Positions 33,663 through 42,671 are shown, counted from the first letter of the stretch. The stretch is DNA of 64,000 nucleotides from Candidatus Poribacteria bacterium (GCA_009839745.1 VXPE01000050.1:1-64000), one strand, 5' to 3'. The notes: a model not told the origin generated them from the letters alone. Program-made: numbers and translations.

Positions 33663-34628
33663 ATGAAAGCTGGGCAAATCGTTGCACCACGTCAGATCGA
33701 AATTGTTGACATAGAACAACCGAACCTCGCCGATTACCCCGATGGCACAGTGATGATAAAAACTGTCCATAGTGCCATTTGTGGGACTGACATGCCGTCG
33801 TTCGTCCTCGAACATCCAGCGGACAGTTATCCACTTGGACCGGGACTGTCAATTCACGAGGCAATCGGCATTGTTACAGAAAGCACATCCGATAAATTCA
33901 AGGCAGGAGACGAGGTCCTCGCGCTGCCACGCTACATCGGTGGACTTTCAGAGTATTTCCTATCGGATGAAAGTGTTACGTTGCCGTTGACGGATTTCCC
34001 GCGAAAGGACTGCATCCTCATGTCCCAACCGCTCGGCACAGTTGTTTGGGCATGTCGAAAACTGCCGAACCTACTGAATCTCGACACCGTCGTTATCGGA
34101 CAGGGACCGATGGGGCTCCTCTTTACACATATATTGAGCAATCTTGGCGCGAAGACAGTGATTACGACAGATCTGGTCGATTTTCGACTCTCGGTTTCCA
34201 AGAAGATGCACGCCACACACACGATTAACGCTGCTGAGGAGGATCCGGTCGCTGTCGTTGAGGAAATCACGGAAGGCAGGATGGCGGATCTGGTCATTGA
34301 GGTTGTTGGACACCAAACGGAAACCATTAACGAGTGTCTTTCACTTCTGAAGCGCGACGGGACACTTCTCGCCTTCGGGGTCCCGGACGACCAAATTTAC
34401 GATTTCCATTTCGCAGATTTCTTCCGGAAAAATATTAGATTCATCGGTTCCGTCGGACCGGATGCACCGAACGACTTTCCACTGGCGATGGACATGATTG
34501 CCCAAGGACGTTTAGATGTGTCCCCAATTATTACGCATCATCTGCCCTTTACGGAAGCACAACTCGGATTTGAGATGGCACTGAATAGGAAGCATGAGGC
34601 AATTAAGATAGTTTTTGACTATGAATAG
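33663..34628 (+). CDS. Zinc-type alcohol/sugar dehydrogenase (MDR family)
   Basis: The 321-residue medium-chain dehydrogenase has catalytic zinc ligands in SAICGTDMPS (Cys) and LSIHEAIGIV (His-Glu). The NAD-binding Rossmann segment is VVIGQGPMGLLFTHILSNLG. The four-cysteine structural zinc lobe is absent, as in several sugar or threonine dehydrogenase relatives. The start is ATG 33663 directly behind the tandem cassette; upstream in-frame codons translate the cassette itself. The substrate is unknown. Confidence 0.87.
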   Translation: MKAGQIVAPRQIEIVDIEQPNLADYPDGTVMIKTVHSAICGTDMPSFVLEHPADSYPLGPGLSIHEAIGIVTESTSDKFKAGDEVLALPRYIGGLSEYFLSDESVTLPLTDFPRKDCILMSQPLGTVVWACRKLPNLLNLDTVVIGQGPMGLLFTHILSNLGAKTVITTDLVDFRLSVSKKMHATHTINAAEEDPVAVVEEITEGRMADLVIEVVGHQTETINECLSLLKRDGTLLAFGVPDDQIYDFHFADFFRKNIRFIGSVGPDAPNDFPLAMDMIAQGRLDVSPIITHHLPFTEAQLGFEMALNRKHEAIKIVFDYE

Positions 34629-34932
34629 GGGTCAGTCAGTTCCGTAGGTTGGGTAGAGCGATAAAGCCCAAGATCTGTGGACTTATACCCAAAGGTGTTA
34701 TATCAGGGATTTAACCCCTTGTTCCCCCTTATCAAGGGGACTTTAAGAGGAAATGTGTAAGTCCTAAACTTATAACTACATGAGTTTGAAAAAAGAGACT
34801 TTGTGCTTCTCGTAGGGGCGAGGTGACCTCGCCCGTAGGGTTAGGAGACCTAACCCCTACGAAAATCTTGATATATGCTTAGAATTTGCTATATATCAAA
34901 CTCACATTATAACTTATAACTCATAACCTTTA
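34629..34932. other. 304-nt intergenic region between convergent genes, REP-rich
   Basis: No gene is seen. It holds two abutting palindromes at 34811-34861: GGGCGAGG-TGA-CCTCGCCC followed by GTAGGGGTTAGG-type arms (GGGTTAGG-AGA-CCTAACCC). Both stems can form at the same time. There is no clear T-run. Confidence 0.55.
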
Positions 34933-35982
34933 TCACAACGGCAATTCAACGGGACATCCTTCACGGCTGGACTGATAGATAGCGAGGATAATCTCAACGG
35001 CTTTGCGTCCCTCGCGTCCATCAACGAGATGCGAGGCATCGTGTTCAAGACCATTAATGAGGTTTTCCATCTGTCGTCTATGATTGGCATGGTTAATGGC
35101 TCTGGGGTCGGATGCTCCACCGCCGGTGTCTGTCCTTTGGGCGAATTTCTCTCGGATCTCCGCATCTTCCGGGAGTTCCGGGTCGAATTCCCACGTCACA
35201 ATGTCCTCTTCCGCTAAGACGATAGTCCCCTTCGTGCCGGAGATTTCAGTTTTCTTGAGCATGCCGGGGAAAGCGGCGGTTGTGCCTTCAATGACACCGA
35301 GTGCCCCGTTTTCAAATTGGAGTGCGGCGACAGCGGCATCTTCGACCTCTATCCGCTCGTGTGCCAAGGTATCGGTAAACGCTTGCACAGATTTAACGGG
35401 TCCCATAAAATACTGGAGGAGGTCAATGGCGTGGATGGACTGGTTCATGAGCGCGCCGCCGCCATCAAGATCCCACGTGCCTCGCCAACCCCCACTGTCG
35501 TAGTACTCTTGGGAACGGTACCACTTGATGTAGGCATCGCCTAAGGTTAACCTACCGAACCGTCCGCTCTCAATTGTGGATTTAACGAGTTGCGTACTTT
35601 CGGTGAAGCGGGAATTGAAGATGGCACAGAGCCGGACACCCGATGCGTCACACGCTTCAATAATCTGATCGCACCGTGGGAGCGTGATTTCCAACGGTTT
35701 TTCAACGATGACGTGTTTACCGGCTTCTGCAGCGGCGACAGCGGGTTCCAAATGCGCACCGCTCGGCGTGCAGACGCAAACAATATCTAAGTCGTCCCGT
35801 TTGAGCATCTCCGCATAATCGACGTAACTGTCAACGTTGTAACGATCGGTGAGCCGTTTGGCGTTCTCAGCATTCCGTGAACTGACTGCGACGAGTCGAC
35901 CGTGTTCTAATTCAGAAATTGCGGCGGAATGAAAATCGGAAATCATTCCGCATCCAATAATACCAAATCCGTAAGTCTTCAT
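34933..35982 (-). CDS. Gfo/Idh/MocA-family oxidoreductase
   Basis: The 349-residue protein shows the Rossmann start FGIIGCGMISDFHSAAI, EKP in HVIVEKPLEI (about 95) and the family C-terminal domain with WRGTWDLDGGGALMNQSIHAIDLL. Its sheet ends with EIILAIYQSSREGCPVELPL, typical of bacterial sugar dehydrogenases. It is transcribed divergently from the TPR gene at 36200. ATG 35982 is preceded by a type-A cassette. Confidence 0.9.
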   Translation of the reverse strand: MKTYGFGIIGCGMISDFHSAAISELEHGRLVAVSSRNAENAKRLTDRYNVDSYVDYAEMLKRDDLDIVCVCTPSGAHLEPAVAAAEAGKHVIVEKPLEITLPRCDQIIEACDASGVRLCAIFNSRFTESTQLVKSTIESGRFGRLTLGDAYIKWYRSQEYYDSGGWRGTWDLDGGGALMNQSIHAIDLLQYFMGPVKSVQAFTDTLAHERIEVEDAAVAALQFENGALGVIEGTTAAFPGMLKKTEISGTKGTIVLAEEDIVTWEFDPELPEDAEIREKFAQRTDTGGGASDPRAINHANHRRQMENLINGLEHDASHLVDGREGRKAVEIILAIYQSSREGCPVELPL

Positions 35983-36003
35983 ATTTTTAATTTTTCCTTG
36001 CGG
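35983..36003 (-). promoter_or_regulatory. Type-A cassette / RBS
   Basis: On the minus strand CCGCAAGGAAAAATTAAAA runs into ATG 35982. A type-B-like hairpin (GCTC/GAGC around the GTAATGAAATGGA loop, 36048-36068) lies upstream, so both repeat types occur in one leader. Confidence 0.65.
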
Positions 36004-36112
36004 AGTAATGACGTACGTTAGATCTATGACGCGCGTTCCATTTATCCGCTCTCCATTTCATTACGAGCTACGGTTTTTAATTCCATCTTTAACGCTGTAA
36101 CTAAAGACAGCA

Positions 36113-36133
36113 GCCTGCAACAAAGGCGCAGGC
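36113..36133. repeat. GCCTGC/GCAGGC hairpin
   Basis: A perfect 6-bp stem around loop AACAAAGGC. It is the same element as at 24536 and 46915 (loop AACAACGGC), here on the plus strand before the TPR gene. Confidence 0.5.
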
Positions 36134-36199
36134 GGATATAAGAAAAGCGTTTATTAAACCAATCGCTTGATTTAACGCCTTGCGAATAATTTAAAAATT

Positions 36200-36838
36200 A
36201 TGACATCCAACGAAAACCAAGTTTCAGAGCACGCCTCTACAGAGGAACAAGACGCTGAGCAGACACCGACGAATAAAGTTTTCAGAATCGTCTGCATGAC
36301 GTTTTGCCTTGCAGTAACGGTGTTGTTCCTGTGGGTCTGGCATCACCAAACCCAGTTCAACGATCATTACCGGAAGGCAACTTTCCTGATGCGCAACGGC
36401 GATGCCAAAGCAGCAATCGGAACGTATCAGAAGGCAATCAAAAACAAAACGCGCACCCTCTTTTTCACCGAAGAACCCTCGGTTTACAATAACCTTGGGC
36501 AAGCCTATCTATACGATGCACAATATGCGCCCGCTGTCGAGAATTTTAAGAAAGTGATTGCGATGGCACCGGACATCGCGGAAGGCTACGTTAACCTGAC
36601 AACCGCCTATCTCCGGCAGAATTTACCAACCAACGCGCGTGAGATATGCTTACACGCCCTCCAAACTTTCCCGAAGACTGCCCTACTTCATTACAATCTT
36701 GCGTGCGCTCACGCGTTAGAGGGTGCCTCACAAAAATCGGTAGACTCGCTTACGCAAGCCGTAACACTCAACCCGGACCTCAAAGCACTCGCCCAGCAAG
36801 AGGGTGCGCTTAAGGAGATCGTGTCTAAACTTCCTTGA
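36200..36838 (+). CDS. Membrane-anchored TPR protein
   Basis: The 212-residue protein has a charged cytoplasmic N-terminus, one transmembrane helix (VCMTFCLAVTVLFLWVW) and about three tetratricopeptide repeats (FLMRNGDAKAAIGTYQKAI, then YNNLGQAYLYDAQYAPAVENF and GYVNLTTAYLRQNLPTNAREI). TPRs mediate protein contacts; no catalytic residues are seen. A partner cannot be named. It is the first gene of a plus-strand unit that ends before the convergent ATPase-nuclease pair. Confidence 0.75.
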   Translation: MTSNENQVSEHASTEEQDAEQTPTNKVFRIVCMTFCLAVTVLFLWVWHHQTQFNDHYRKATFLMRNGDAKAAIGTYQKAIKNKTRTLFFTEEPSVYNNLGQAYLYDAQYAPAVENFKKVIAMAPDIAEGYVNLTTAYLRQNLPTNAREICLHALQTFPKTALLHYNLACAHALEGASQKSVDSLTQAVTLNPDLKALAQQEGALKEIVSKLP

Positions 36839-36868
36839 ATTCCATGTGCTTTCATACAAACCAACAGA

Positions 36869-37357
36869 TCAAGGCAGAACATCTACTAACTTGTCACCAC
36901 AGCGCGCAGTCTTAATCTCAAACGACTTGCCCCGGAAACGGACTCTTGATTGACTCTTGTTGAGTTGTCTGACCTCCGCCCTACTAATCCCATTATGAAA
37001 TAAAACGGGATGGCAGACGCTCTTAACACTCCGGGGTGTGTAATCAATAGCAAAAGCAGCTCCGGTCTTTAACTGTTTCACTGCTTCTGATGCGCCAACA
37101 TTACCGCCCCCCTTGAGTTCTATTGGAACTACAATAAAGTTTTCTGCATCATCAAAGTAGAAGAGAACACACTCACACTGATTTTCCCCTTCTTGCCCAC
37201 TCGGAAATACTTTGTCTAAATCCACAACAACTCGATCCCTTTCTGAGACACCAGTTAGGTCCGTGCTACATCGACCGCGCCTAAATGAATTTCCACCAAA
37301 AAGATTCTCTTTACCTATCCGATCTCGGATATCTTCAAGAATTTCACTCCTGTTCAA
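36869..37357 (-). CDS. Putative PD-(D/E)XK-like partner of the adjacent ATPase
   Basis: I do not recognise this 162-residue family by name. It has an acidic strand-turn-strand CVLFYFDDAENFIVVPIELK ending in ELKGGG. This resembles the E-x-K strand of PD-(D/E)XK nucleases, with upstream acidic residues (VVVDLDKVFPSG) as candidates for the other metal ligands. EAVKQLKTGAAFAIDY would be the following helix. The gene overlaps the 3' end of the ATPase gene by 14 nt, so the two are translationally coupled. ATPase plus small nuclease pairs are a recurrent design of anti-phage systems, which is the basis for the functional guess. Confidence 0.45.
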   Translation of the reverse strand: MNRSEILEDIRDRIGKENLFGGNSFRRGRCSTDLTGVSERDRVVVDLDKVFPSGQEGENQCECVLFYFDDAENFIVVPIELKGGGNVGASEAVKQLKTGAAFAIDYTPRSVKSVCHPVLFHNGISRAEVRQLNKSQSRVRFRGKSFEIKTARCGDKLVDVLP

Positions 37358-38810
37358 CCTCGGTGCCTCCTCCTACCTCCTCAAGTTGAGTTCGGAGGTC
37401 CACCGAACGATTGTAGAGTTCCTCAGCTACCTCTCCATACTCCTCTGGTTCTATACCAGCGATGTGTTTAAATGGAATTTTCTGCACGGGTTTGTCCGCG
37501 CGGAACCACCAAGCCCCAACCTCCTCTTTGGTCAACCAAGTCGCCGGTTCCGTTTTATTTTTTCCCAGTTTCATCACTTCACCCTCGCGAACCAAATTGC
37601 CAATTTGCTCAAGGAACCAGTCGCTATGCGTCGTGATAATCACACGGACACCGGTTCGAACCAAACGAGCAAGTGTAAGAGCCATCATAGTCTGCGCTCT
37701 TGGATGCAAATGGGCTTCAGGCTCTTCAATGATGAACGTATCACCTGGTTGAACAACACCACGCAGGAACAACACGAGCGGCGCGAGTTCTGATACCATC
37801 GACGAAGATCGGCTCATACGTAGAGCCTGTTCCGCTTTCCGGGGTCGATAGCGAAATTCCGGATATTCTGTTGCAGATCGTCTAACTTCTATCTCTCCAC
37901 GTAGTACCTCGTCCTCCAGAACTTTGACAATTCCACTCATTTCATCTGAAAACCAGCGACTTTCATCGTAATTAATGATTTGCTTCAGAAAATCCGCTAT
38001 CATCCCGGAAAATACGGGAATTTCAGAGAATTGTTCCAACCCAACACGGGTCGCGCGATCTACAAGCGAACTGGCAATCATACCGTGGCTTTGCATGATA
38101 CCACTTCGGGCAGCAGGCAAGTAATAAGATTTTGCAGGTGCCATCCAATTAAAACCGCGCACCGGTTCTTGCCTCCAATCTCTGGTGTCAAGTGTCTCTC
38201 TTAACGCCACTCTATCGTCGTGCTGCAGGACTGTATCTTCACTTACAGATCCATCCGTAGTAACTTCGGAGCCAGAGTTATAGATGCCAAATGACCAGAG
38301 GATCTGGTTTTCCTCGCTCACTTCCAATAAGACCCTCATTGCATCATGCCGACTTTCCGTGAATCTTATGAGTTCTAAAGCGGACTCAAGATCGAAACAT
38401 CGTCTGAGTTCATCTCTAAACCTTTCAGAATTCACCAAATCCAACTGCAACCGGTCCCGTAACCACTGCGGTGAATCAGAAAATTTGAATGGCTGTCCAG
38501 TCATATTTAATTTTTCAAGCACCTCTCGCGTTTCCTCTGATAATGCTTGAGTCGAGACGATAGGATGTCGCGAATAGTGAACACCGGCTAATTGAAAAAT
38601 ACGATGAGGCAACCAAGGAACTCGTGAGATTCCATAAAAAGCACGCTGCAATGCATAAATGAGCGCGGCGAGATACGTCTTACCGGTGTTGCTTTCACCC
38701 ACAAACACAGTCAGCGGACGCAGATCTATCTCTGCCTTCTCTATCGGTCCGAAATTCTCCACTGCTATTTGGATGTCTGGGTGCTTTAGTACCCTTTTGG
38801 TTTCGTGCAT
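37344..38810 (-). CDS. AAA-family (OLD/RecF-like) ATPase, putative defence protein
   Basis: The 488-residue protein is an ABC-type AAA ATPase as in OLD, RecF and AAA_15/AAA_21 families. It has Walker A GESNTGKT (38-45), the long helical insert typical of these proteins, SELAPLVLFLRGVVQPGDTF, Walker B FIIEEPEAHLHP (about 360) and a switch/H-loop VIITTHSDWFLEQI (about 390). No Toprim nuclease domain follows, unlike OLD, and the partner gene overlapping its end may provide the effector. A promoter is visible upstream. The function is inferred from architecture only. Confidence 0.8.
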   Translation of the reverse strand: MHETKRVLKHPDIQIAVENFGPIEKAEIDLRPLTVFVGESNTGKTYLAALIYALQRAFYGISRVPWLPHRIFQLAGVHYSRHPIVSTQALSEETREVLEKLNMTGQPFKFSDSPQWLRDRLQLDLVNSERFRDELRRCFDLESALELIRFTESRHDAMRVLLEVSEENQILWSFGIYNSGSEVTTDGSVSEDTVLQHDDRVALRETLDTRDWRQEPVRGFNWMAPAKSYYLPAARSGIMQSHGMIASSLVDRATRVGLEQFSEIPVFSGMIADFLKQIINYDESRWFSDEMSGIVKVLEDEVLRGEIEVRRSATEYPEFRYRPRKAEQALRMSRSSSMVSELAPLVLFLRGVVQPGDTFIIEEPEAHLHPRAQTMMALTLARLVRTGVRVIITTHSDWFLEQIGNLVREGEVMKLGKNKTEPATWLTKEEVGAWWFRADKPVQKIPFKHIAGIEPEEYGEVAEELYNRSVDLRTQLEEVGGGTEVEQE

Positions 38811-38843
38811 TGTCTCTTCCCCACCAGTGATGATTTTAAACCA

Positions 38844-38872
38844 ATTATACGCCTATTCCTATCCATTTGCAA
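38844..38872 (-). promoter_or_regulatory. Sigma-70-type promoter for the ATPase-nuclease pair
   Basis: On the minus strand TTGCAA (38872-38867), a 17-nt spacer and TATAAT (38849-38844) lie 34 nt before ATG 38810. Confidence 0.5.
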
Positions 38873-38940
38873 TGAAAAATGGACGAGAATGATCCCGTCC
38901 ATCTTAGTCAAAACAGGCAGTGAATAAACACATACCACCT

Positions 38941-39729
38941 CTATCTTTTTAAATTACCCCATACCGTTGCCAATTTGCCGGGGGCAGAAACGTCAAGCGT
39001 ATCCTTGACGATTTTCTGGAGATCGGCTTCGGAAAGGGCATAATTGGCTAACATCAACTCATCAATACGTCCCTGAAAGAAACGGGGACAGCATCCGTTA
39101 TTCTCGCCGCCGAACCGTAAGGGTTTATCCGCCCTACTCAGACCCGGTCCCTTCTGTGCGATAGCAGTTCCATCAGATTCCCCATTGATATAGAAACGGG
39201 CTTCCTTCCCATCCCAGACAATGGCAATATGGCTCCACTCTTCCGCCTTCACCTTGCCATCAGAAATATGGTAACCGGGACTACTGGTCTCATAGAAATA
39301 GTAAGCGAGCTTCCCCTCTCCAGGTTCAATTTGCAAATAATAGGTGTTCTTGTAGAAGATGGTAAATTTGTTCGCCTGATCACCCGCTGGGAGTTCATCA
39401 GGATAAACCCATGCCATCATCGTGATTGCTTCGTCTATATCAATCTCATCGGAATGTGCGACCTCTATGAAATCGGCTTTACCGACCTTGCCCGCCATTT
39501 GCACAGCGTCTCCCGAAATGCCTTCAGCCCATTTTATATTGCCGGTGAATTCACCGACCAAGCCGGCAGTTTCATCCTTCGCCTGTTTTCCTGTGCCTTC
39601 GTCGAAATGCCAGACATATAACGTCTCGCCGAGTTGCTTCACGTTACCTTTTCCACCTGCAGCATAACCCGCAAAGCAGAGAGATAGACTTAGAAAAACG
39701 CATAGCATCATCAGAATCTGGATTCTCAT
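38941..39729 (-). CDS. Secreted LamG-domain protein with WG C-terminal motif
   Basis: The 262-residue protein has a signal peptide (MRIQILMMLCVFLSLSLCFA) and a LamG/concanavalin fold: LYVWHFDEGTGKQAKDETAG, AITMMAWVYPDELP, WSHIAIVWDGKEARFYING and RIDELMLANYALSEADLQKI. LamG domains bind carbohydrates or proteins at the surface. It ends GKLATVWGNLKR, the shared C-terminal signature. A paralogue follows at 39847-40617; the two are separated by a hairpin. The ligand is unknown. Confidence 0.82.
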   Translation of the reverse strand: MRIQILMMLCVFLSLSLCFAGYAAGGKGNVKQLGETLYVWHFDEGTGKQAKDETAGLVGEFTGNIKWAEGISGDAVQMAGKVGKADFIEVAHSDEIDIDEAITMMAWVYPDELPAGDQANKFTIFYKNTYYLQIEPGEGKLAYYFYETSSPGYHISDGKVKAEEWSHIAIVWDGKEARFYINGESDGTAIAQKGPGLSRADKPLRFGGENNGCCPRFFQGRIDELMLANYALSEADLQKIVKDTLDVSAPGKLATVWGNLKR

Positions 39730-39756
39730 CAGTGGTCCCTCCTTTTAGAATGAACA

Positions 39757-39783
39757 AAAGGGCGGGTCAAAACCCGCCCCTTT
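39757..39783 (-). terminator. Hairpin between the two LamG genes
   Basis: GGGCGGGT (39760-39767) and ACCCGCCC (39772-39779) form a strong stem, followed on the minus strand by TTTTG. It should terminate transcription from the 40617 gene. It could also be a REP-like element. Confidence 0.5.
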
Positions 39784-39846
39784 CGTAAAACTTGGCAACA
39801 GGCAGACATTGTGGCACTGCCGCTATGACAGAAAATATTGATTCAG

Positions 39847-40617
39847 TTACATTTTCAGCTTGCCCCATGTTGTGGCAAGTTTATCTTTGGGAGACACAGC
39901 AAAGTAAACCCCGTTTTCCATATCCTGATTAATCTCGTCAACGGTAAGGGCGCGGTTATAGATGGCAACCTCATCGACCCTGCCAACCATACCGGGTAAC
40001 CCCGTTTGTGCCTTACCGATACGGAAGACGACTTCAATGCTGTTAATTTTACCCTTCGGTGGCGCGAATTCGACATCCAACTTTCCATCAATGTATTGAC
40101 GGATCATATCGCCATCGAAGGTAGAAGATACGTGGTGCCACTCCTCCAAGTCAGGCTTAATGGTCTGTTTATTCCGAGAACCTTGCCACCCGCCGATGTT
40201 AATCCAGGTCTCAATTTGCGGGGACCCCGTAAATTGCGCGCTCCACTGGAGACAATAGCCCCCGACGTTTGCGCTACTTCTACGCCCCATCAGGTTCGAG
40301 TCGCCCTGGGATTCCTCTGGGAAAAACCACGCCTGAATCGTGAGCCCATCGGTAATGTCGAGTTCAGGAACTGCGTCAACCTCTACAAACTGCTCAGAAT
40401 CTTCAAGGTGGACAGCACCACCAATCTTACCGTCTTTCGACCAGACCGAGCCTTCAAGAGTGCCTTCGATGTTATTGCCACTTACATCCGTCACTTTGCC
40501 ACCCTCGTCTTCATCGAAAGTGAAATACAACATGAGCGCCTTGTCATCGTTTAACGCCCACGCATTGACACTCAGCGTGAGTGCAATGAGGCAAAAAACT
40601 GTGATAATCGATTTCAT
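39847..40617 (-). CDS. Secreted LamG-domain protein with WG C-terminal motif
   Basis: The 256-residue protein has a signal peptide (SIITVFCLIALTLSVNAWA) and a LamG fold: LMLYFTFDEDEGGKVTDVSG, LTIQAWFFPEE, WHHVSSTFDGDMIRQYIDGK and GRVDEVAIYNRALTVDEIN. The final SPKDKLATTWGKLKM is the same signature as in its neighbour. The pair are paralogues with about the same length. It is likely a surface carbohydrate-binding protein. It lies downstream of the TPP enzyme gene on the same strand. Confidence 0.82.
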   Translation of the reverse strand: MKSIITVFCLIALTLSVNAWALNDDKALMLYFTFDEDEGGKVTDVSGNNIEGTLEGSVWSKDGKIGGAVHLEDSEQFVEVDAVPELDITDGLTIQAWFFPEESQGDSNLMGRRSSANVGGYCLQWSAQFTGSPQIETWINIGGWQGSRNKQTIKPDLEEWHHVSSTFDGDMIRQYIDGKLDVEFAPPKGKINSIEVVFRIGKAQTGLPGMVGRVDEVAIYNRALTVDEINQDMENGVYFAVSPKDKLATTWGKLKM

Positions 40618-40727
40618 GATAGGAACTACTCCTTTTTTTATGGCTGTCAGTCGTCAGCAGTTGGCACGCAGCCACTGATATGCCCGCCGATAACCGACAG
40701 CCGATTGCTATTCCCATCGATTGCCAT

Positions 40728-42362
40728 TTAGAAAGAAGAAATCTGAATTTCTTTCGCTGTAATAAACTCAAGCAGGGCAGGAACGCCTTCTTGCGTTTTT
40801 TGGATGCCACGCTGAATAGCCGGAATAATCTGGTCAGGCGTTTCCACACGCTCACCGTAGCCACCGAACGCCTTCGCCATGTCTGCGTAGTGGCCAGAGA
40901 TGTCCGTGCTACGGAATTTTTCGGTAGACACAGGCATAATCGGGATCTCAATCGCCATAGAGAAATTGTTGAAAAGCACGGAGAGAATCGGGATTCTTTC
41001 CCGCACAGCCGTCTCGAAATCCATACCAGTGAATCCAATAGCGGCATCACCCCAAACGTTAACACAGAGTGCCTCCGGTCTGGCGAGTTTCGCCCCCATG
41101 GCGAGTCCGAGACCGTACCCCAGCTGCGTCGTTTTGCCCCAACCGATATAAGTAAGCGGTGCGACAGACTGCCAGAACGGGGACATCTGGTCCCGCGGAC
41201 TTCCCGCATCGTGCGTAATAATCGTGTTTTCGACATCGACAGTGTGCAGTAAATCCGAGATGACGCGATACGGGGTCATCGGCACCTCATCCGAGGTGAG
41301 TTTCGCCTTCCACTGGTCAAGCCATTCCGCTTTAACCGCACTAATTTCTCCAGTGACGGCAGCCGTTTGCTCTTCGGATGCCCCGTTAGAACGATCTCGG
41401 ACGGCTGCTACCAAACCCTCTAAAATCAAACCCGCATCGCCGACAAGTGCCGTTTCAACGGGCACATCTTTGTTGATATCCGCTGGATCCAATGTCGCGT
41501 GAATCACCCGTTTTCCTTCAGGAATCCTGACTCCGAAGCCGGTCCGCGTGAAACTGCACCCGATCCCCAAAATCAGATCCGTTTTTTGGAGGAAGTGATG
41601 CACGGGTTTCGGAATCGCTCGTCCGCCGGACCCCAATGCTAATGGGTGGTCTTCAGGAAACGCGCTTTTGCCTCCTAAACTCGTCGTTACGGGTGATCCG
41701 AGGAGCTCCGCCAATTCTTTCAAAGAATCCCACGCTTGGGCGTAATGTACCCCTTGTCCTGCGTAGATAACAGGACACTCGGCATCCAGCAGTGCCGCTG
41801 CAGCGGCTTCAATCGCCGCGCTGTCAGGACCGTAGCGCACGGTAGGCACGGGTGTCGGATCAAAGGAATCGGAAATCTCTTCACCAAAGATATCCGAAGG
41901 GAATTCCACAAGTGCGGGACGCGGTCTGCCGTTTCGGACTTGTGTAAAAGCACGCCGCATCGCTTCTGGAACGGCTTCAGGCATCGTGACCTGCTCACAC
42001 GACTTCGTTACATGCCGATAGTTCAGGGCAGAATTGAAATTCGGTTGGATCTGGGTTACGCCTCGAGAATAACCACCCGGCAGAACGACAATCGGTGCGG
42101 AATCGCCATAGGCTTGGGCGACACCCCCGAAGGCGTTTTCGGAACCGGGACCGCTCTGCATACAGAACACGCCAATCTTCTCGCCGGAGGTTATACGGCT
42201 CATCGCGTCTGCCATGTGCAGTCCAATACGTTCCTGTCTCACAATAATCGGACGGATGTCCAATTTCGCCGCCGCCTCGATGATCGGGTTAACAGGATAG
42301 GCGAAGAGGTACTCTACGCCTTCTGCTTTAAGGACTTTTGCAACTGCATCAACAACTTTCAT
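40728..42362 (-). CDS. Thiamine-pyrophosphate enzyme (acetolactate synthase-like)
   Basis: The 544-residue protein has the three-domain layout of acetolactate synthase, benzoylformate decarboxylase and related enzymes. The catalytic Glu sits in VRQERIGLHMADAMSRI (E44). The central domain has VIYAGQGVHYAQAWDSLKEL, and the TPP/Mg motif is GDAAIGF with LFNN about 28 residues later (about 434-465). Such enzymes ligate or decarboxylate 2-keto acids. No regulatory small subunit is nearby, so true acetolactate synthase activity is uncertain. Translation starts at ATG 42362 directly after a tandem type-A cassette. Confidence 0.85.
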   Translation of the reverse strand: MKVVDAVAKVLKAEGVEYLFAYPVNPIIEAAAKLDIRPIIVRQERIGLHMADAMSRITSGEKIGVFCMQSGPGSENAFGGVAQAYGDSAPIVVLPGGYSRGVTQIQPNFNSALNYRHVTKSCEQVTMPEAVPEAMRRAFTQVRNGRPRPALVEFPSDIFGEEISDSFDPTPVPTVRYGPDSAAIEAAAAALLDAECPVIYAGQGVHYAQAWDSLKELAELLGSPVTTSLGGKSAFPEDHPLALGSGGRAIPKPVHHFLQKTDLILGIGCSFTRTGFGVRIPEGKRVIHATLDPADINKDVPVETALVGDAGLILEGLVAAVRDRSNGASEEQTAAVTGEISAVKAEWLDQWKAKLTSDEVPMTPYRVISDLLHTVDVENTIITHDAGSPRDQMSPFWQSVAPLTYIGWGKTTQLGYGLGLAMGAKLARPEALCVNVWGDAAIGFTGMDFETAVRERIPILSVLFNNFSMAIEIPIMPVSTEKFRSTDISGHYADMAKAFGGYGERVETPDQIIPAIQRGIQKTQEGVPALLEFITAKEIQISSF

Positions 42363-42417
42363 ATTTTTAACTTTCCTTGCGGTTCGGTTTTTTATATTTC
42401 CTTGCGGTTCGGTCAGT
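42363..42417 (-). promoter_or_regulatory. Tandem pair of type-A cassettes
   Basis: Two copies of CCGAACCGCAAGGAAAnTT lie in tandem upstream of ATG 42362. They are preceded by a decayed type-B-like hairpin (TCC-GTAATGTAATGGA-GGG on the minus strand, about 42487-42510). Confidence 0.65.
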
Positions 42418-42671
42418 CGAGTTTGGATTTGAAGGTGCTACCCCGTAGATATAGGGGAAATCCGCAGAAATACCCAAGCAAAAACACCCCTCCATTACAT
42501 TACGGACTACGGTTGTTGAAGAACACAAACGCAGCTTGTAAGGAAATGGAAAGCAGATCTATGGCGCAACGTTTTCAATCATCAACATCACCTTATCAAA
42601 CTGCAAAGTAATATAAAATGCCATTACATTATGGACTCTGTTTTTGGTTTTTTTCATGTAATAAAAAAGAC
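42418..42671. other. Intergenic repeat field between the TPP enzyme and PhyH genes
   Basis: With 42363-42417 this makes a 309-nt gap without a gene. On the plus strand it holds a hairpin GCTT-(GTAAGGAAATGGA)-AAGC at 42534-42554, followed by AGATCT and an ATG with only 16 codons. A further loop sequence (CCATTACATTATGGA) is near 42620. Confidence 0.45.

Noticed and set aside
41736-42611. Long plus-strand frame antisense to the TPP enzyme
   Set aside because: No domain or ribosome site; the TPP enzyme on the minus strand has all its motifs.
42561-42611. 16-codon frame after a hairpin that resembles the type-B leader
   Set aside because: Too short to call; could be a decayed gene start, but nothing follows in frame.
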